A stretch of 33,354 nucleotides of DNA from Streptomyces bambusae (GTDB lineage Bacteria; Actinomycetota; Actinomycetes; Streptomycetales; Streptomycetaceae), in the NCBI RefSeq assembly GCF_019400985.1, contig NZ_WTFF01000035.1:1-33354 (forward strand). Reading direction: 5' to 3'. Positions 22,466 to 30,662 of this stretch are shown here, piece by piece. The first letter of the stretch is position 1. Each line of letters begins with the position of its first letter. Position numbers and translations under genes: made by a program. The notes under the pieces were generated by a model. It did no database searches, had not been told where the DNA came from, and was given only the letters and a program-made list of their open reading frames with translations.

Positions 22466-22690
22466 TCAGGTCCGGTACCGGTACAGGATCCGGCCGCGGG
22501 TGAGGTCATAGGGGCTGACTTCCACGAGCACCCGGTCGAACGGGAGTATCTTGATGTAGTTCTTGCGAATCTTCCCGCTGATGTGCGCGAGGACGTGGTG
22601 CCCGTTCTGGAGCTCCACCTTGAAGGTGGCGTTGCGCAGGCATTCGACAACGGTGCCCTCGACTTCCAGGCCGTGTGCTGTTCTTGCCAA
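22466..22690 (-). CDS. infA: Translation initiation factor IF-1 (paralogue)
   Basis: This is a 74-residue protein from TTG 22690, with GAGG five bases upstream. It matches IF-1 over its full length: [40 protein letters not shown] and [15 protein letters not shown], the OB-fold that binds the ribosomal A site during initiation. Differences from the usual actinobacterial copy include an N-terminus ARTAHGL instead of AKKQGAI, and FDRVLVEV. It is not in a ribosomal-protein cluster, where the main infA lies in actinomycetes. This is therefore probably a second, conditionally used copy. It follows the GNAT gene by 29 bases in one operon. Confidence 0.9.
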   Translation of the reverse strand: MARTAHGLEVEGTVVECLRNATFKVELQNGHHVLAHISGKIRKNYIKILPFDRVLVEVSPYDLTRGRILYRYRT

Positions 22691-22719
22691 TGTTCCTCGC
22701 TTCTCGAATCGGTGAGTTG

Positions 22720-23484
22720 TCAGTGATGCACCAGTTCCAGGTTGCTGCCGGTCCGCTGGGCGCCGATGCTTTCGAGCAGGGTGAGCGCGGCGGTGTTGGA
22801 CTCGTCCGCCTCGGCCCAGGCCGAGGCGGTTCCGGCCCGGTGAAGTGAGCCCAGCGTGTGGGCCAGCAGTGCCCGCCCGACACCTCGGCGACGGTGGTCG
22901 GCCCGTACGGCGATCAGTCCGACCCGTGCTCGGCGGGGAACCGGCGCCACCCTGACCAGACCCACGTACGCGCCGTTGCGGACCGCGACCGTGTACTTCG
23001 ACGGGTCCCCCACTGTCCTCCCGGCCGGGCGCGGCAGTACCTCGGCCGGCATGGTCTGCCATCCGACGGTGGCCTCTACCTCCTCGCGGATCGCGCGATC
23101 CAGCGCGTGCAGGAGGCCTTCGTCGACGTCGCCGCCGCGCAGGAACGTCACGCCCGTGGGCGGGCACAGCGCGTCGAGCCCGGTCTCGCGCGGGTCGGTG
23201 GACAGGACGTACTCCCACTCGCGGCGTTCGAGGGTGAAGCCGGCCTGTTCCCAGCGGGACCTCAGATCGAAGTCGGCCTCGCCGACCACGGTGTGGAGGG
23301 GGGTCGGCAGATCCGCCAGGATCGCGGTGGCGAGCCGGTCGAAGACTTCGTCCCGCCACACGTCAATGCTGACGAAGCGCCGCCCGTCCGGCCGCTGTGA
23401 GACGTCGCCGTGGCCGACGATCCGATCGCCGACCACGGCCTGCCACCGGGTCTCGGTCACCCGGCTGACCGTCGCAATGTTCAT
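22720..23484 (-). CDS. GNAT-family N-acetyltransferase
   Basis: This is a 254-residue protein from ATG 23484 (AAAGG 8 bases upstream). The C-terminal half is a GNAT fold: motif [21 protein letters not shown] binds the acetyl-CoA pyrophosphate, and [17 protein letters not shown] is motif B. The N-terminal half is a weaker second GNAT-like unit ([20 protein letters not shown]). The substrate may be a protein N-terminus, an amine or an antibiotic. Being the first gene of an operon with an IF-1 paralogue and having a leader ORF suggest a link to translation stress, which is inference. Confidence 0.85.
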   Translation of the reverse strand: MNIATVSRVTETRWQAVVGDRIVGHGDVSQRPDGRRFVSIDVWRDEVFDRLATAILADLPTPLHTVVGEADFDLRSRWEQAGFTLERREWEYVLSTDPRETGLDALCPPTGVTFLRGGDVDEGLLHALDRAIREEVEATVGWQTMPAEVLPRPAGRTVGDPSKYTVAVRNGAYVGLVRVAPVPRRARVGLIAVRADHRRRGVGRALLAHTLGSLHRAGTASAWAEADESNTAALTLLESIGAQRTGSNLELVHH

Positions 23485-23538
23485 GGTTGTCGCCTTTCAG
23501 GAGTGCCTGGTTGCAGCGGCGCTCCCGACGACACCTGG

Positions 23539-23592
23539 TCAGTCGCACACCGTGACGGAAGGAGGGAGCACCCACCTCGATACAGCGTTCAT
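23539..23592 (-). CDS. 17-codon leader ORF upstream of the GNAT-infA operon
   Basis: MNAVSRWVLPPSVTVCD starts at ATG 23592 behind GGAGGTGA, a nearly perfect ribosome site and stronger than that of the GNAT gene itself. It ends 54 bases before the GNAT start. It follows the promoter below by about 40 bases. Short, well-translated leader ORFs often sense ribosome stalling in antibiotic-resistance operons. The Pro-Pro pair could favour a pause. Functional only by inference. Confidence 0.5.
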   Translation of the reverse strand: MNAVSRWVLPPSVTVCD

Positions 23593-23629
23593 GGGTGTCA
23601 CCTCCTCGCGTCCTGTCACGGTGCTCCGC

Positions 23630-23658
23630 ACGCTAACAACCTGCGGTCGCCCGTCCAA
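23630..23658 (-). promoter_or_regulatory. Predicted housekeeping promoter of the leader-GNAT-infA operon
   Basis: On the minus strand TTGGAC (23658-23653) and TAGCGT (23635-23630) are separated by exactly 17 bases, matching the actinomycete vegetative -35 and -10 pattern. Transcription would begin near 23622, about 30 bases before the leader ORF. The rest of 23485-23788 shows no other gene. Confidence 0.55.
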
Positions 23659-23788
23659 CTCCTTTTTCGAGCCCGGGCGGCTCGGTAACCGCCGTCTCAC
23701 CCGCCATTACGGAAACCGACCACGCTGCAACCCTCCCCGCACCGTTGTCGTACTGCCTCATACAGAGCCCGGTCTCGGGCGCCCCGCG

Positions 23789-25825
23789 TCAGCCGGTGCC
23801 GTGGTGAGGCGAGGTTGCCAGGTGCTGTCGGAAGAAGGTGTACAGCAGTGCGTCGTTGTGGGCGGCTTGTTGGTTGTCGCCGGCGCCGGAGTGGCCGCCC
23901 CCGGTGTTCTCCCACAGCCATACCGGATGGCCGAGGTCGCGTAGGCGGGCAGCCGTCTTGCGGGCGTGGGCGGGGTGGACGCGGTCGTCGCGGGTGGAGG
24001 TCATCAGCAGCAGGGGGGGGGAGGTGCGGTCGGCGGCCAGCTGGTGGTAGGGGGAGATGGCCTGAAGGTGGGAGCGGTCGGCTTCGTTGTCGGGGTTGCC
24101 GTACTCGGCCGTCCAGGAGGCGCCAGCCAGGAGGGTGTGGAAGCGGAGCATGTCCAGCAAGGGTGCTTCCGCGGCGATCGCTGCGAACAGGTGGGGGTAG
24201 CGGGTGAGCATCGCGCCCATGAGAAGGCCGCCGTTGCTGGCGCCGTGTGCCCCGAGCAGGGCCGGTGTGGTGATGCCGCGGGCATGGAGATCCTCGGCTA
24301 CGGCAGCGAAGTCCTCGAACGCCCGAACACGGCCGGCGCCGCGGGCGGCCTCGTGCCAGGCGGGCCCGTACTCGCCGCCGCCGCGGATGTTCGCGATCAC
24401 GTGGGTGCCGCCGTGCTCGAGCCAGGCCCGGCCGGTCACCGCACCGTAGTAGGGGGTTTCGCAGAGCTGGAATCCGCCGTACCCGTAGAGAACGGCCGGG
24501 CCCGGGCCGGTCCGGGTGTGATCGGGTCCGATCACGAAATACGGCACCCGGGTGCCGTCCGCCGATGTCGCGAAGTGCTGCTCCACTTCCAGGCCGCGGG
24601 CATCGAAGCGGGCCGGGGCCTGTTTGAGGATCTCGCTGTCACCGCCGATGTGACCGTAGGAGAGGGTCGAGGGCTGCAGGAAGCCGGAGACGTCCAGGAA
24701 GTACTCGTCGGACGCGTTCGGGTCGGTGCCGACGACGGTGACCGCCGACAGCGGGGGCACGTCAGCGAGCGGCTTGCGAGACCATGCGCCGCCGTCCGGG
24801 TCCGGGGTGAGCACCTCCATCACCGTGCTGACGTCACGCATCGTCTCCAGCAGCAGATGGTGGCGGGTCCAGGTTTGACCGGCCAACGCGCTCCGCTCGT
24901 CCGGGGTGAACAGGACCTGCGGGGTGCGGTCACCGGCCAGGAAGGCCTCGAAGCCGAACGCCAGCAGCGAGCCGGCTGCATGGCCCAACCAGCCGGTCTT
25001 CAAGGAGACGATCAGATGCTCACGGTGGGCATAGGCGTGGGCGTCATCAGGGACATCGATCCTCACCCGTCGGCCGTCGTCGGTCAGGAGGTACTGCTCG
25101 CTGCGGAAGAAGTCCAGCGAGCGGCCGACGAAGGTCCGTTCGAACCCGGGTGTGGCGTCGTGCCAGCCGAACGCGGACACATCACCGTCCTCCGCCTCGA
25201 AGACGATCTCGGTGTCCAGGAGTGGGATGCGGCGGCGCCATCGGCGGACCGTTCTCGGGTAGCCGGCGTCCGTCAGCGAGCCTGGCCCGGTGTCGGTCCC
25301 GATCAGCACGGTGTCGGCATCCGCCCACCCGATCCGGGTCTTCGCCTCCCCCACCACGAACCCGCCCTCCACGAAGGCGCAGCTCACCAGGTCGAACTCA
25401 CGGACCACGACCGCGTCCGACCCGTCACGGGAGAGCCGCACCAGCGCCCGGTCGTGGTCGGGATCGCGCACCACGGCGCCGGACCACACCCATGGCTCGC
25501 CCTCCCCGGCGGCCAGTGCGTCCACGTCGAGGACGGTCTCCCACTCGGGGACGTCCTTGCGGTACTGCTCCAGCGTCGTACGCCGCCACACACCACGCAC
25601 GTGTCGGGCGTCCTGCCAGAAGTTGTAGAGGAAGGCACCGCGGCGCGTGATGCAAGGGATGCGTTCGGGGCTGTCCAGCACTTCACGCAGGCGTGTGGTC
25701 AGCTCGCCGAAGGCGGCACCGTCCGCCAGTGCCACGTTCGTCTCGGCGTTCCGTTCCCTCACCCACGCGAGAGCGGCCTCGCCCTCGACGTCTTCCAACC
25801 ATGCATAAGGGTCGTCATCGATCAC
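23789..25825 (-). CDS. Prolyl oligopeptidase family serine peptidase (S9A)
   Basis: This is a 678-residue protein from GTG 25825, opening MIDDDPYAWLEDVEGEAALA as in family S9A. The N-terminal half is the seven-bladed propeller that screens substrates. The catalytic domain has GPAVLYGYGGFQ (oxyanion Tyr region), ANIRGGGEYGPAWH, nucleophile GAHGASNGG, acid TSTRDDRVHPAHARK and His in NTGGGHSGAGD. All triad residues are present and the length is normal. It cleaves short proline-containing peptides, and no signal peptide is seen, so it is cytoplasmic. The ribosome site is weak (GGAGGGA 13 bases upstream), so the start is not certain. Confidence 0.9.
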   Translation of the reverse strand: MIDDDPYAWLEDVEGEAALAWVRERNAETNVALADGAAFGELTTRLREVLDSPERIPCITRRGAFLYNFWQDARHVRGVWRRTTLEQYRKDVPEWETVLDVDALAAGEGEPWVWSGAVVRDPDHDRALVRLSRDGSDAVVVREFDLVSCAFVEGGFVVGEAKTRIGWADADTVLIGTDTGPGSLTDAGYPRTVRRWRRRIPLLDTEIVFEAEDGDVSAFGWHDATPGFERTFVGRSLDFFRSEQYLLTDDGRRVRIDVPDDAHAYAHREHLIVSLKTGWLGHAAGSLLAFGFEAFLAGDRTPQVLFTPDERSALAGQTWTRHHLLLETMRDVSTVMEVLTPDPDGGAWSRKPLADVPPLSAVTVVGTDPNASDEYFLDVSGFLQPSTLSYGHIGGDSEILKQAPARFDARGLEVEQHFATSADGTRVPYFVIGPDHTRTGPGPAVLYGYGGFQLCETPYYGAVTGRAWLEHGGTHVIANIRGGGEYGPAWHEAARGAGRVRAFEDFAAVAEDLHARGITTPALLGAHGASNGGLLMGAMLTRYPHLFAAIAAEAPLLDMLRFHTLLAGASWTAEYGNPDNEADRSHLQAISPYHQLAADRTSPPLLLMTSTRDDRVHPAHARKTAARLRDLGHPVWLWENTGGGHSGAGDNQQAAHNDALLYTFFRQHLATSPHHGTG

Positions 25826-25843
25826 AGCCAGAGATTGTCCCTC

Positions 25844-26326
25844 CTACCATGCGATGGCTTGCGGCGAGGAGAACCCGCCTGGCACCGGCGCCAGGGGCGG
25901 CCGCCCCGTGGTGGTCGCCGGAACACCGTCATCCACCGCGGCTCGGTGCTGGGTGCGGCCGATGACGGACATGTGCGGGATGAGCGGCGCACAGGCTTGG
26001 CACACCTCAGCCAGGGTCCAGACCTGCCCTACTGTGGGGTTGTGCACCAGTACCAGCAGTGTGGTGCCGGAGCAATGGACGCGGTCGTCGTGGAGGGCGC
26101 ACTGTCTGGCCCCGCAGGCGCATGCGGTGTGAGGGCGGGCTGTAGCCAGCCGCGCGTGCGCGTGGGCGTGCCCCGCAGCGAACCGCTTCAGGGCCGCAGT
26201 GTCCTTCGACCTCGGTGGCATGCGGCAGGCTTCGACGGTGCAGGTGACGGTGGCGGTGTGGTCGGCGTGGCCGGTCAGCCGGACCGTCCAGGTCCGTCCG
26301 GGCACACGTGGGGCAGGAGTGAGCAT
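25844..26326 (-). CDS. Cys-rich hypothetical protein, 5' end possibly frameshifted
   Basis: The frame codes 160 residues with TWTVRLTGHADHTATVTC, a HAHAHARLATARPHTACACG segment, CALHDDRVHCSG and LAEVCQACAPLIPHMSVI. The spaced Cys and His suggest a zinc-binding protein. I recognise no named family. ATG 26326 has no ribosome site. Another frame from 26507 begins MRCVDNACGACDKQLTPMRS and reaches SCPTCARTD near 26290. There a one-base change would join it to WTVRLTGHADH. The original gene may therefore be 25844-26507 with a frameshift. Confidence 0.5.
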   Translation of the reverse strand: MLTPAPRVPGRTWTVRLTGHADHTATVTCTVEACRMPPRSKDTAALKRFAAGHAHAHARLATARPHTACACGARQCALHDDRVHCSGTTLLVLVHNPTVGQVWTLAEVCQACAPLIPHMSVIGRTQHRAAVDDGVPATTTGRPPLAPVPGGFSSPQAIAW

Positions 26327-26930
26327 CGAGTCCGGGTCCGATCGTGGTGGGAGGGGGTTGAGTCGTGGTGCAGGGATGGTCGCGGCGGGGCTGTCGGCCT
26401 GGGCGGCACGTCCCCGTAGCGCGGACTCCGGTGGCAGGGTCGCTGTACGACCTCATGGGTGTGAGCTGTTTGTCGCACGCGCCGCAGGCATTGTCAACGC
26501 AGCGCACATGCCCCGGCCAGCGCCCCTGGGCGCCGGCGCCGTCGGTCCACGGCGGGCCAGGACCGAGCCCGCCAGTGCGTACATCGGGTCACAGGTGGAG
26601 TGGGAGTCACGGATTCACACCGGCCCATACCTGCACCAGCCGGGTGCCGTTCTCCCAGGCCCAGCCTCGGGCAACTGCGCGCCTTGAGCCGGGCCGCTGC
26701 GTCAGTCGTGAGGTGCGGCGAGGCCGGTGAGCGCCGAGGCGTGGGGCGGAGGCGGTAGGCATCGAGCTTGGTGGGGCGGCTTTACCGCACCCTGTCAAGC
26801 CCCGACCTTCCGTGCCGTGACCCAGGAGTGCTGATCGGGGCGCAATGGAGGCGCGGACAACACCCGAACCCGGCCTGCCCGCGCGCCTCATCCGCGGCCC
26901 GGCCCTGTGACCCCCGGAAGGACTCCTCTC
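26327..26930. other. Intergenic region with possible 5' part of the Cys-rich gene
   Basis: 26335-26507 (-) may hold the displaced N-terminus of the preceding Cys-rich gene. From 26508 to 26930 I find no supported gene on either strand. The stretch holds copy 2 of the 13-base word at 26792 and, presumably, the promoter of the exported protein gene at 26931. Confidence 0.4.
26792..26804. repeat. Intergenic 13-base word CTGTCAAGCCCCG, copy 2
   Basis: Identical to the copy at 20614 and followed by the similar GACCTTCCG. It lies 126 bases before the start of an exported-protein gene, as copy 1 does (160 bases). Confidence 0.6.
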
Positions 26931-27473
26931 ATGGCATTCACCCGGCCCCGACGTCTCGTTCCCCTCGTGATCACCGCCGTGCTGGCCGCCCCAGGTGTCT
27001 CCCTCGCGGCAACCTCCGCGTCCGCCGCTCCCAGCCGTACCTGCCCGGACCTGCGCAACCAGGACAGTGCGCGCGGCCCCTACGAACAGGGGTGCGCAAT
27101 CGGATTCGCCACGGGAAGGAAACAGGGCCGCATTGATGCCATGCGGTGTCGCCCGACCCTGCCTCCCCTGGTGCCCGTGAACCCCAGTCCACATGAGCAA
27201 GGAAGGCAGGAGGGGTGGCGTCTTGGATACGCTGAGTTCCAAGAGACGTTCCGCACGCGCTGCGCACCCGGCAAACTGCCTGAAGGCCGGCCTGCCCGCG
27301 TGGAGGACGACGACGGCTACCTCAAGGGATTCGCAGCCGGTCGGAAGGCAGCCAACGAGGCGACCGGTAGCTGCCCCAAGGCCCCGAGGCCCATTGGGCG
27401 CCCAGATGGAGGTTCCTACAGGAAGGGATTCGCCGACGGCTGGGCCTCGGTGGGTCCGCGCTGCTTGCAGTGA
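26931..27473 (+). CDS. Exported Cys-containing protein with GX3 repeats
   Basis: This is a 180-residue protein from ATG 26931 (GGAAGGA 8 bases upstream). Residues 1-32 are a signal peptide (LVPLVITAVLAAPGVSLAAT, cleavage near ASA). The mature part carries four copies of an aromatic-x2-Gly-x3-Gly unit: YEQGCAIGFATGRKQG (51-66), HEQGRQEGWRLGYAE (88-102), YLKGFAAGRKA (130-140) and YRKGFADGWAS (163-173). Six Cys (38, 55, 72, 111, 148, 178) could form three disulfides. GX3 repeats pack helices tightly, as in Yae1-like proteins, but no family could be assigned. Probably a small secreted or surface protein. Confidence 0.75.
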   Translation: MAFTRPRRLVPLVITAVLAAPGVSLAATSASAAPSRTCPDLRNQDSARGPYEQGCAIGFATGRKQGRIDAMRCRPTLPPLVPVNPSPHEQGRQEGWRLGYAEFQETFRTRCAPGKLPEGRPARVEDDDGYLKGFAAGRKAANEATGSCPKAPRPIGRPDGGSYRKGFADGWASVGPRCLQ

Positions 27474-28091
27474 AGCAGTTCGATGCGGCGCGGCACCGTG
27501 CGCATACGGCCAGATGCACGTCGCCCGCCCCAGTGGACCGGCCTCCGTGCCATGGGCTCACGGCCGCGCGCCCTGCACGCCCGTACCACGCACCGGGCCC
27601 CGGGAAGTCGGAATGCCGGCTGCGCCAGTTCCCCACCGCAGCCGGCCGACGACCTGCGCGATACACCCCGCCTCCGCCAGCGGCGTCCGGTCCTGGCGCG
27701 CGACGACCCGGCCGACGGTGGCGAGCGGGGAGCGCCGTCCCGCGTGGGTGGAGTGCACGGTCTGCCGGTCCACCGAAGGGCAGACGATCGGGAGCAGGGC
27801 GACGTCCTGGGCGGATTCCCTGTCAAGCCCCGCGTGTTGAGGTGAGTGAGTGCTTCGAGGGGCGCTGCGGGCCGGGAGTGCTGGCGTCGGCCTCGTTCCG
27901 TGGTCTACGTTGCGGGGATGACTACCGGGACGGCATCGCGCCACACACGGATCGGTGACCCGGTGCTCCGCTGAGCACCGTGCGGGAGGATCTGGGCCCG
28001 CTGATCGATCGAGGATCTTGCGCTGCTGCGCGAGCTCCGCCTCCGTCGTGTTGATCACAGGTTCGCCACATCAACCACGACAGGAGGATCC
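27474..28091. other. Intergenic region with copy 3 of the 13-base word
   Basis: I can support no gene in these 618 bases. A leftward frame has CPSVDRQTVHSTHAGRRSPL and TVGRVVARQDRTPLAEAG, which might be a decayed fragment, but it is flanked by noise. CTGTCAAGCCCCG occurs at 27820-27832 followed by CGTGTTGAGGTG, unlike the first two copies. The promoter of the hydrolase at 28092 should lie near the right end. Confidence 0.4.
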
Positions 28092-28826
28092 TTGCCCGCC
28101 AACACGCTGCAGATTCCCACCGAGGACGGTCAGGCCGACGCGTTCGCCACCTTTCCCGACGACGGCGAGCAGCACCCAGGGGTGCTGATGTACTCGGACG
28201 GCTTCGGCATCCGACCCGTACTGCGGGCGTTGGCCCGCGAACTGGCCGGGCACGGGTACTACGTACTCGTCCCCAACCTCTTCTACCGGCACGGCCCGGC
28301 ACCGGTGATCGAACTTCCCGAGCACATCGGAGAAGAGGTCCGCACCCAGGTCATGGCCCAGCTGATGCCCCTGATCCAGGCGCACACAGCCGAGCGTGCC
28401 CTGAGTGACGCCGACGCCTACCTCGAGTTCCTCACCACCCGGCCCGAGGTCGACGCCGGCCCGGTCGCGGTGACCGGGTACTGCATCGGGGGCCTCCTGG
28501 CGATGCGCGCCGCCGCGGCTCACCCGGGCCGGGTGGCCGCCGTCGCCGCGTTCCACGGCCCCGTGGGCGCCGACGGGCCCGACCTCTTCTCCAAGCTCAC
28601 CGCACAAGTCCACCTCGGCCATGCGGAAGGCGACATGACACCCGAGGCCCTCGGTGAGCTCAACCAGGCGCTGGATGCCGCAGGCGTCCGTCACACCTCC
28701 GAGATCTACCCCGGTACCGTCCACGGCTTCACCATGTCCGACACCGACGCCTTCAGCGCCTCCGGGATTGAGCGCCACTGGGACCACCTGCTCCCCCTCC
28801 TGGACCGCGCCCTGATGCGCCGCTGA
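28092..28826 (+). CDS. Dienelactone hydrolase family protein
   Basis: This is a 244-residue protein from TTG 28092, with a perfect AGGAGG four bases upstream. The nucleophile is Cys131 in VTGYCIGGLLAM, the Cys version of the hydrolase elbow typical of dienelactone hydrolases. Asp181 (GHAEGD) and His211 (PGTVHGFTMSD) complete the triad. VLMYSDGFGIRPVLRALARE near the N-terminus is also typical. The enzyme would open lactone or ester bonds of small molecules in the cytoplasm. There is no catabolic cluster around it, so its substrate is unknown. It is followed by a strong terminator. Confidence 0.9.
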   Translation: MPANTLQIPTEDGQADAFATFPDDGEQHPGVLMYSDGFGIRPVLRALARELAGHGYYVLVPNLFYRHGPAPVIELPEHIGEEVRTQVMAQLMPLIQAHTAERALSDADAYLEFLTTRPEVDAGPVAVTGYCIGGLLAMRAAAAHPGRVAAVAAFHGPVGADGPDLFSKLTAQVHLGHAEGDMTPEALGELNQALDAAGVRHTSEIYPGTVHGFTMSDTDAFSASGIERHWDHLLPLLDRALMRR

Positions 28827-28862
28827 GGCTGCGGTCCGTACGCTGACCCGGTATCGAACCAG

Positions 28863-28900
28863 CCCTGTTGCATCAGCTCCAACACGCTGATGCAACAGGG
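28863..28900 (+). terminator. Strong hairpin after the dienelactone hydrolase gene
   Basis: CCCTGTTGCATCAG and CTGATGCAACAGGG form a perfect 14 bp stem with a 10-base loop, 36 bases after the gene's stop. There is no U-tract. It is the longest perfect palindrome I found outside the array at the left end. 28901-29141 shows no further supported gene. Confidence 0.75.
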
Positions 28901-29141
28901 AGGGCGGAGCACAGAGCGACCGTGGTCACCCCGCCCTGCCACCTGATCCGGTGGACGTCGGGGAACTCCACGTCCCCGCCGAGCGGGACCAGCAGGCCGG
29001 CGCGGGACCACCCGCCCGCGACCACTCTCACGGGGCATAAGAGGTCGTCTCGATTGGCGATCAACGCTCCGTGACACCGGAACGGGCTGGCGGTGGACAA
29101 TTGACGTGCATCGAGTGACCACGTTGGGGAACACTGTCCCG

Positions 29142-30044
29142 ATGAGCTCCGCAGCCTCTCAGACATCGCAGGAACGGGCCCTTCGGCATGTCGCGGAACT
29201 GGCGTCGGGCCCTCCGATGGACCCGGCGCTGCGGGTGACCCTCAACTTCCACCCGGACCGTCTGCTGCACGGCAGGCCGATCCTGGACGCCATGGCCGAC
29301 GACGGCGTCTACCGCTCGCAGTTCGTCACGGGGACCAGCAACGGCGGACTGACCGCGCATCCAGGCGGCGACCGGTGGCGCTGGGAGAGCCGGATCTTCG
29401 ACGGGGCGTACGATGAAGCATCTGCTCATGAGCGGCCCGTCTACGGGGCGTTGAACTTCCGTCGCAAGCCGGTCGGCGGGGCGCCGCGGTTCGGCTCGGC
29501 CCACTTCCGGCTGGCTGCCGAGACACTGGCGCGGACCACGTTCTGCTACCCGGACAGCTTCCTTGAGCCTTCGGATTTCGGTGTCGCGGACCGCATGGGG
29601 CTCATCCGGCTTGCCCTCGCCGATCGTCAGGACGAGCTTGACGACTACATCGAGGCTCAAGTGCACGGGCCGGTCCGGCTGCACTGCGATGTTGAGGCGC
29701 TGGTCCTGGATCCCTGCTACCGAGGCACGGCGGTCGAGGCCGCGGCTCTGCGTCTTGGCTGCCCGGTGGAGTGGCACCCCGGCTTCCGGCTCAGGGTTGA
29801 AGAACTCCTGTGTCACCCCGGCTACCGCGGACAGGAATACGTCGACTTGGGCAGGCAGATCGCCGTCGACGGCGTGCTCGATCCTCGGATCATCGGATTT
29901 GCCGCACAGGTCAGTCTTCATGACCCCCAGGCGGTCAAGAAGGTGTGGCACTACCTGGCGCGATTCGGGGCGCCTTGGAAGGCCACTGACGGGCCGGCGA
30001 CTCCGGCACTGATAGAGCGGGCTGTACTCGACGGCCTTCGTTGA
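29142..30044 (+). CDS. DUF3626 domain protein
   Basis: This is a 300-residue protein from ATG 29142 (MSSAASQTSQERALRHVAEL); GTG 29106 is an in-frame alternative and neither has a strong ribosome site. The family signature is clear: LRVTLNFHPDRLLHGRPILD, YRSQFVTGTSNGGLTAHPGG, RWRWESRIFDGAYDE, RPVYGALNFRRKPVGGAPRF and FGSAHFRLAAETLARTTFCY. This repeat-free cytoplasmic domain is common in actinomycetes. I know of no demonstrated activity. The invariant His, Tyr, Ser and Glu spread through the N-terminal half suggest an enzyme. It stands alone between a terminator and IS debris. Confidence 0.85.
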   Translation: MSSAASQTSQERALRHVAELASGPPMDPALRVTLNFHPDRLLHGRPILDAMADDGVYRSQFVTGTSNGGLTAHPGGDRWRWESRIFDGAYDEASAHERPVYGALNFRRKPVGGAPRFGSAHFRLAAETLARTTFCYPDSFLEPSDFGVADRMGLIRLALADRQDELDDYIEAQVHGPVRLHCDVEALVLDPCYRGTAVEAAALRLGCPVEWHPGFRLRVEELLCHPGYRGQEYVDLGRQIAVDGVLDPRIIGFAAQVSLHDPQAVKKVWHYLARFGAPWKATDGPATPALIERAVLDGLR

Positions 30045-30065
30045 GGGGCTGGTGCCGGAGGGCTG

Positions 30066-30600
30066 CGAAAGTTGTTCCGGGCTGTGAGACCGTCGATCCC
30101 CACGAGGCCGCAAGGCGGTGGCCGCAGGCGGGTCGATGATCGCGCGGTGCTCGCCGCGATCATCTTCGTCGCCACTTCAGGGTGCACCTGGCGGCAGCTG
30201 CCGCCGGTCTTCGGGCCTCGTGGCAGACAGTCCACCGCCGGTTCTCCGAGTAGACCGCGGCTCGGGTATGGGCGAAGCTCCACCGTCTGGTGCTGGACGA
30301 GCTCGGCGCCCGCGGGGAGCCGGGCTGGTCGAGGTGCGCGATCGACTCATCCGCTCTCGCCGTGGGCCGCGTCGCCGCCGTCCCGCCAAGCTGCACGGAG
30401 ACAAGGGCTACGACTACGACCACCTGCGGAAATGGCGCCACTCGCGGAACATCACGCCGCGCATCGCACGCCGGGGCATCGAGTCCTCCCAGCGTCTCGG
30501 TCGTCACCGTTGAACCGTGGAGCGGACGGTGGTGCGGCAGCCCGCCGGCCGTCTCTGGAAGAAGCGCCGGCCCCGCAGACGAAGCCTGAAACAAGGAACC
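30066..30600 (+). pseudogene. IS5-family transposase remnant, several breaks
   Basis: From 30082 a + frame reads RVDDRAVLAAIIFVATSGCT and WRQLPPVFGP, the family's N-terminal part. Another frame has WAKLHRLVLDELGARGEPGW. A third reads KLHGDKGYDYDHLRKWRHSR and GIESSQRLGRHR, then WTVERT after another shift, the C-terminal catalytic block. Stops and frame changes separate the pieces, and the central Asp region is deleted. It differs from the remnant at 20109, so two separate elements have decayed here. Confidence 0.75.
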
Positions 30601-30662
30601 GTCAGCCACGCATGCTCTGCACCGAGGTGTGCCGCCGCGGCCGACGGCCCGTAGGCCGGCGC

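Noticed and set aside
23966..26419. Rightward frame of 817 residues opposite the prolyl oligopeptidase
   Set aside because: The minus strand has the full peptidase with catalytic triad. The plus frame is low-complexity.
20614..26804. TTGACA on the minus strand inside the 13-base word as a -35 box
   Set aside because: No -10-like hexamer lies 16-18 bases downstream at any of the three copies.
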